Part shown: positions 5,413-5,551 of the stretch, piece by piece
Position numbering within the stretch: position 1 is the first letter of the stretch
Layout of the letters: the number at the start of each line of letters is the position of its first letter
Source: Oligoflexia bacterium
GTDB lineage: Bacteria; Myxococcota_A; UBA796; UBA2385
Direction: 5' to 3'
Assembly (NCBI GenBank): GCA_013152105.1
Contig: JAADHA010000155.1
Span: 1-5,551, forward strand
DNA length: 5,551 nt
Notes under the pieces: model-generated
The model's input: only the letters and a program-made list of their open reading frames with translations
Told to the model about the DNA's origin: nothing
Database searches by the model: none
Made by a program: the position numbers and the translations under genes

Positions 5413-5551
5413 GCATGATACCGATGCCGCTGGGTCGCCAACACCCCCACATGCCCGACTGAAGTTTCGACATCGAGGCACCGGCACCTCGTCCCAGTGC
5501 TCGTCCTGCCTGCACGAGAGCGAGGCTTGTCAAAACATAAGAACACGATAT
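5413..5551 (-). promoter_or_regulatory. Upstream region of the lipoprotein gene with candidate promoter
   Basis: No coding region is supported in these last 139 bases. On the minus strand TATCAT (5420-5415) matches the -10 consensus at 5 of 6 positions, with TTGGCG (5441-5436) 15 bases upstream as a poor -35. Transcription would then begin at about 5408, inside the first arm of the start-codon hairpin. That would weaken the RNA hairpin and favour an operator. A perfect TTGACA (5533-5528) lies farther up, but nothing like a -10 follows at 16-18 bases. A tandem GGCACC pair is at 5478-5489. Confidence 0.3.

Noticed and set aside
5528..5533. Perfect TTGACA -35 box on the minus strand
   Set aside because: No -10-like hexamer lies 16-18 bases downstream; the sequence there is GGCAGG-like. 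It may be chance.

Overview
The window is GC-rich with strong G/C bias at third codon positions, which opens long false ORFs opposite the real genes. Three hints point to a Gram-negative, Myxococcota-like bacterium: lipoprotein signals, a 'HFDGETWT' segment resembling the repeats of large myxobacterial surface proteins, and an AphA-type PadR regulator. The taxonomic assignment is inference. No rRNA, tRNA, CRISPR array or insertion sequence is visible.

Layout from left to right. A minus-strand gene (955 to the left edge, C-terminus cut off) encodes an exported HExxH gluzincin-type zinc peptidase (peptidase MA-like). A 214-bp divergent intergenic region (956-1169) follows, holding a TTACGTAA palindrome, a candidate minus-strand -10 box and a tiny Trp-rich upstream ORF. 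Then come two overlapping plus-strand genes: a polytopic GT-C/PMT-type glycosyltransferase (1170-2606) and a lipoprotein of the sulfatase/alkaline phosphatase superfamily (2591-4183). They overlap by 16 bases and are very likely translationally coupled. The second carries Thr where FGly sulfatases carry Cys or Ser. The pair looks like a module that moves a lipid-linked sugar to the outside of the inner membrane and then modifies or hydrolyses an envelope substrate, but the substrates cannot be read from sequence.

Convergent to this pair, 28 bp away, is a minus-strand PadR-family regulator (4742-4212) with a small AT-rich upstream region containing an imperfect TACGTA-centred dyad. Upstream of it is a strong intrinsic terminator, also minus strand (4854-4793), which closes a second minus-strand unit. 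That unit is a small lipoprotein gene (5395-4900) which needs a +1 frameshift, most simply at a six-base C run, to join its signal peptide to its conserved-looking C-terminal part. Its ribosome binding site and start codon lie inside a perfect 9-bp inverted repeat with a GUGA loop. This is the most striking non-coding signal in the window.

No complete new defence or mobile system is evident. The items most worth a second look are the start-codon hairpin with the frameshifted lipoprotein, the Thr-type 'sulfatase', and the TACGTA motif shared by the two regulatory regions.
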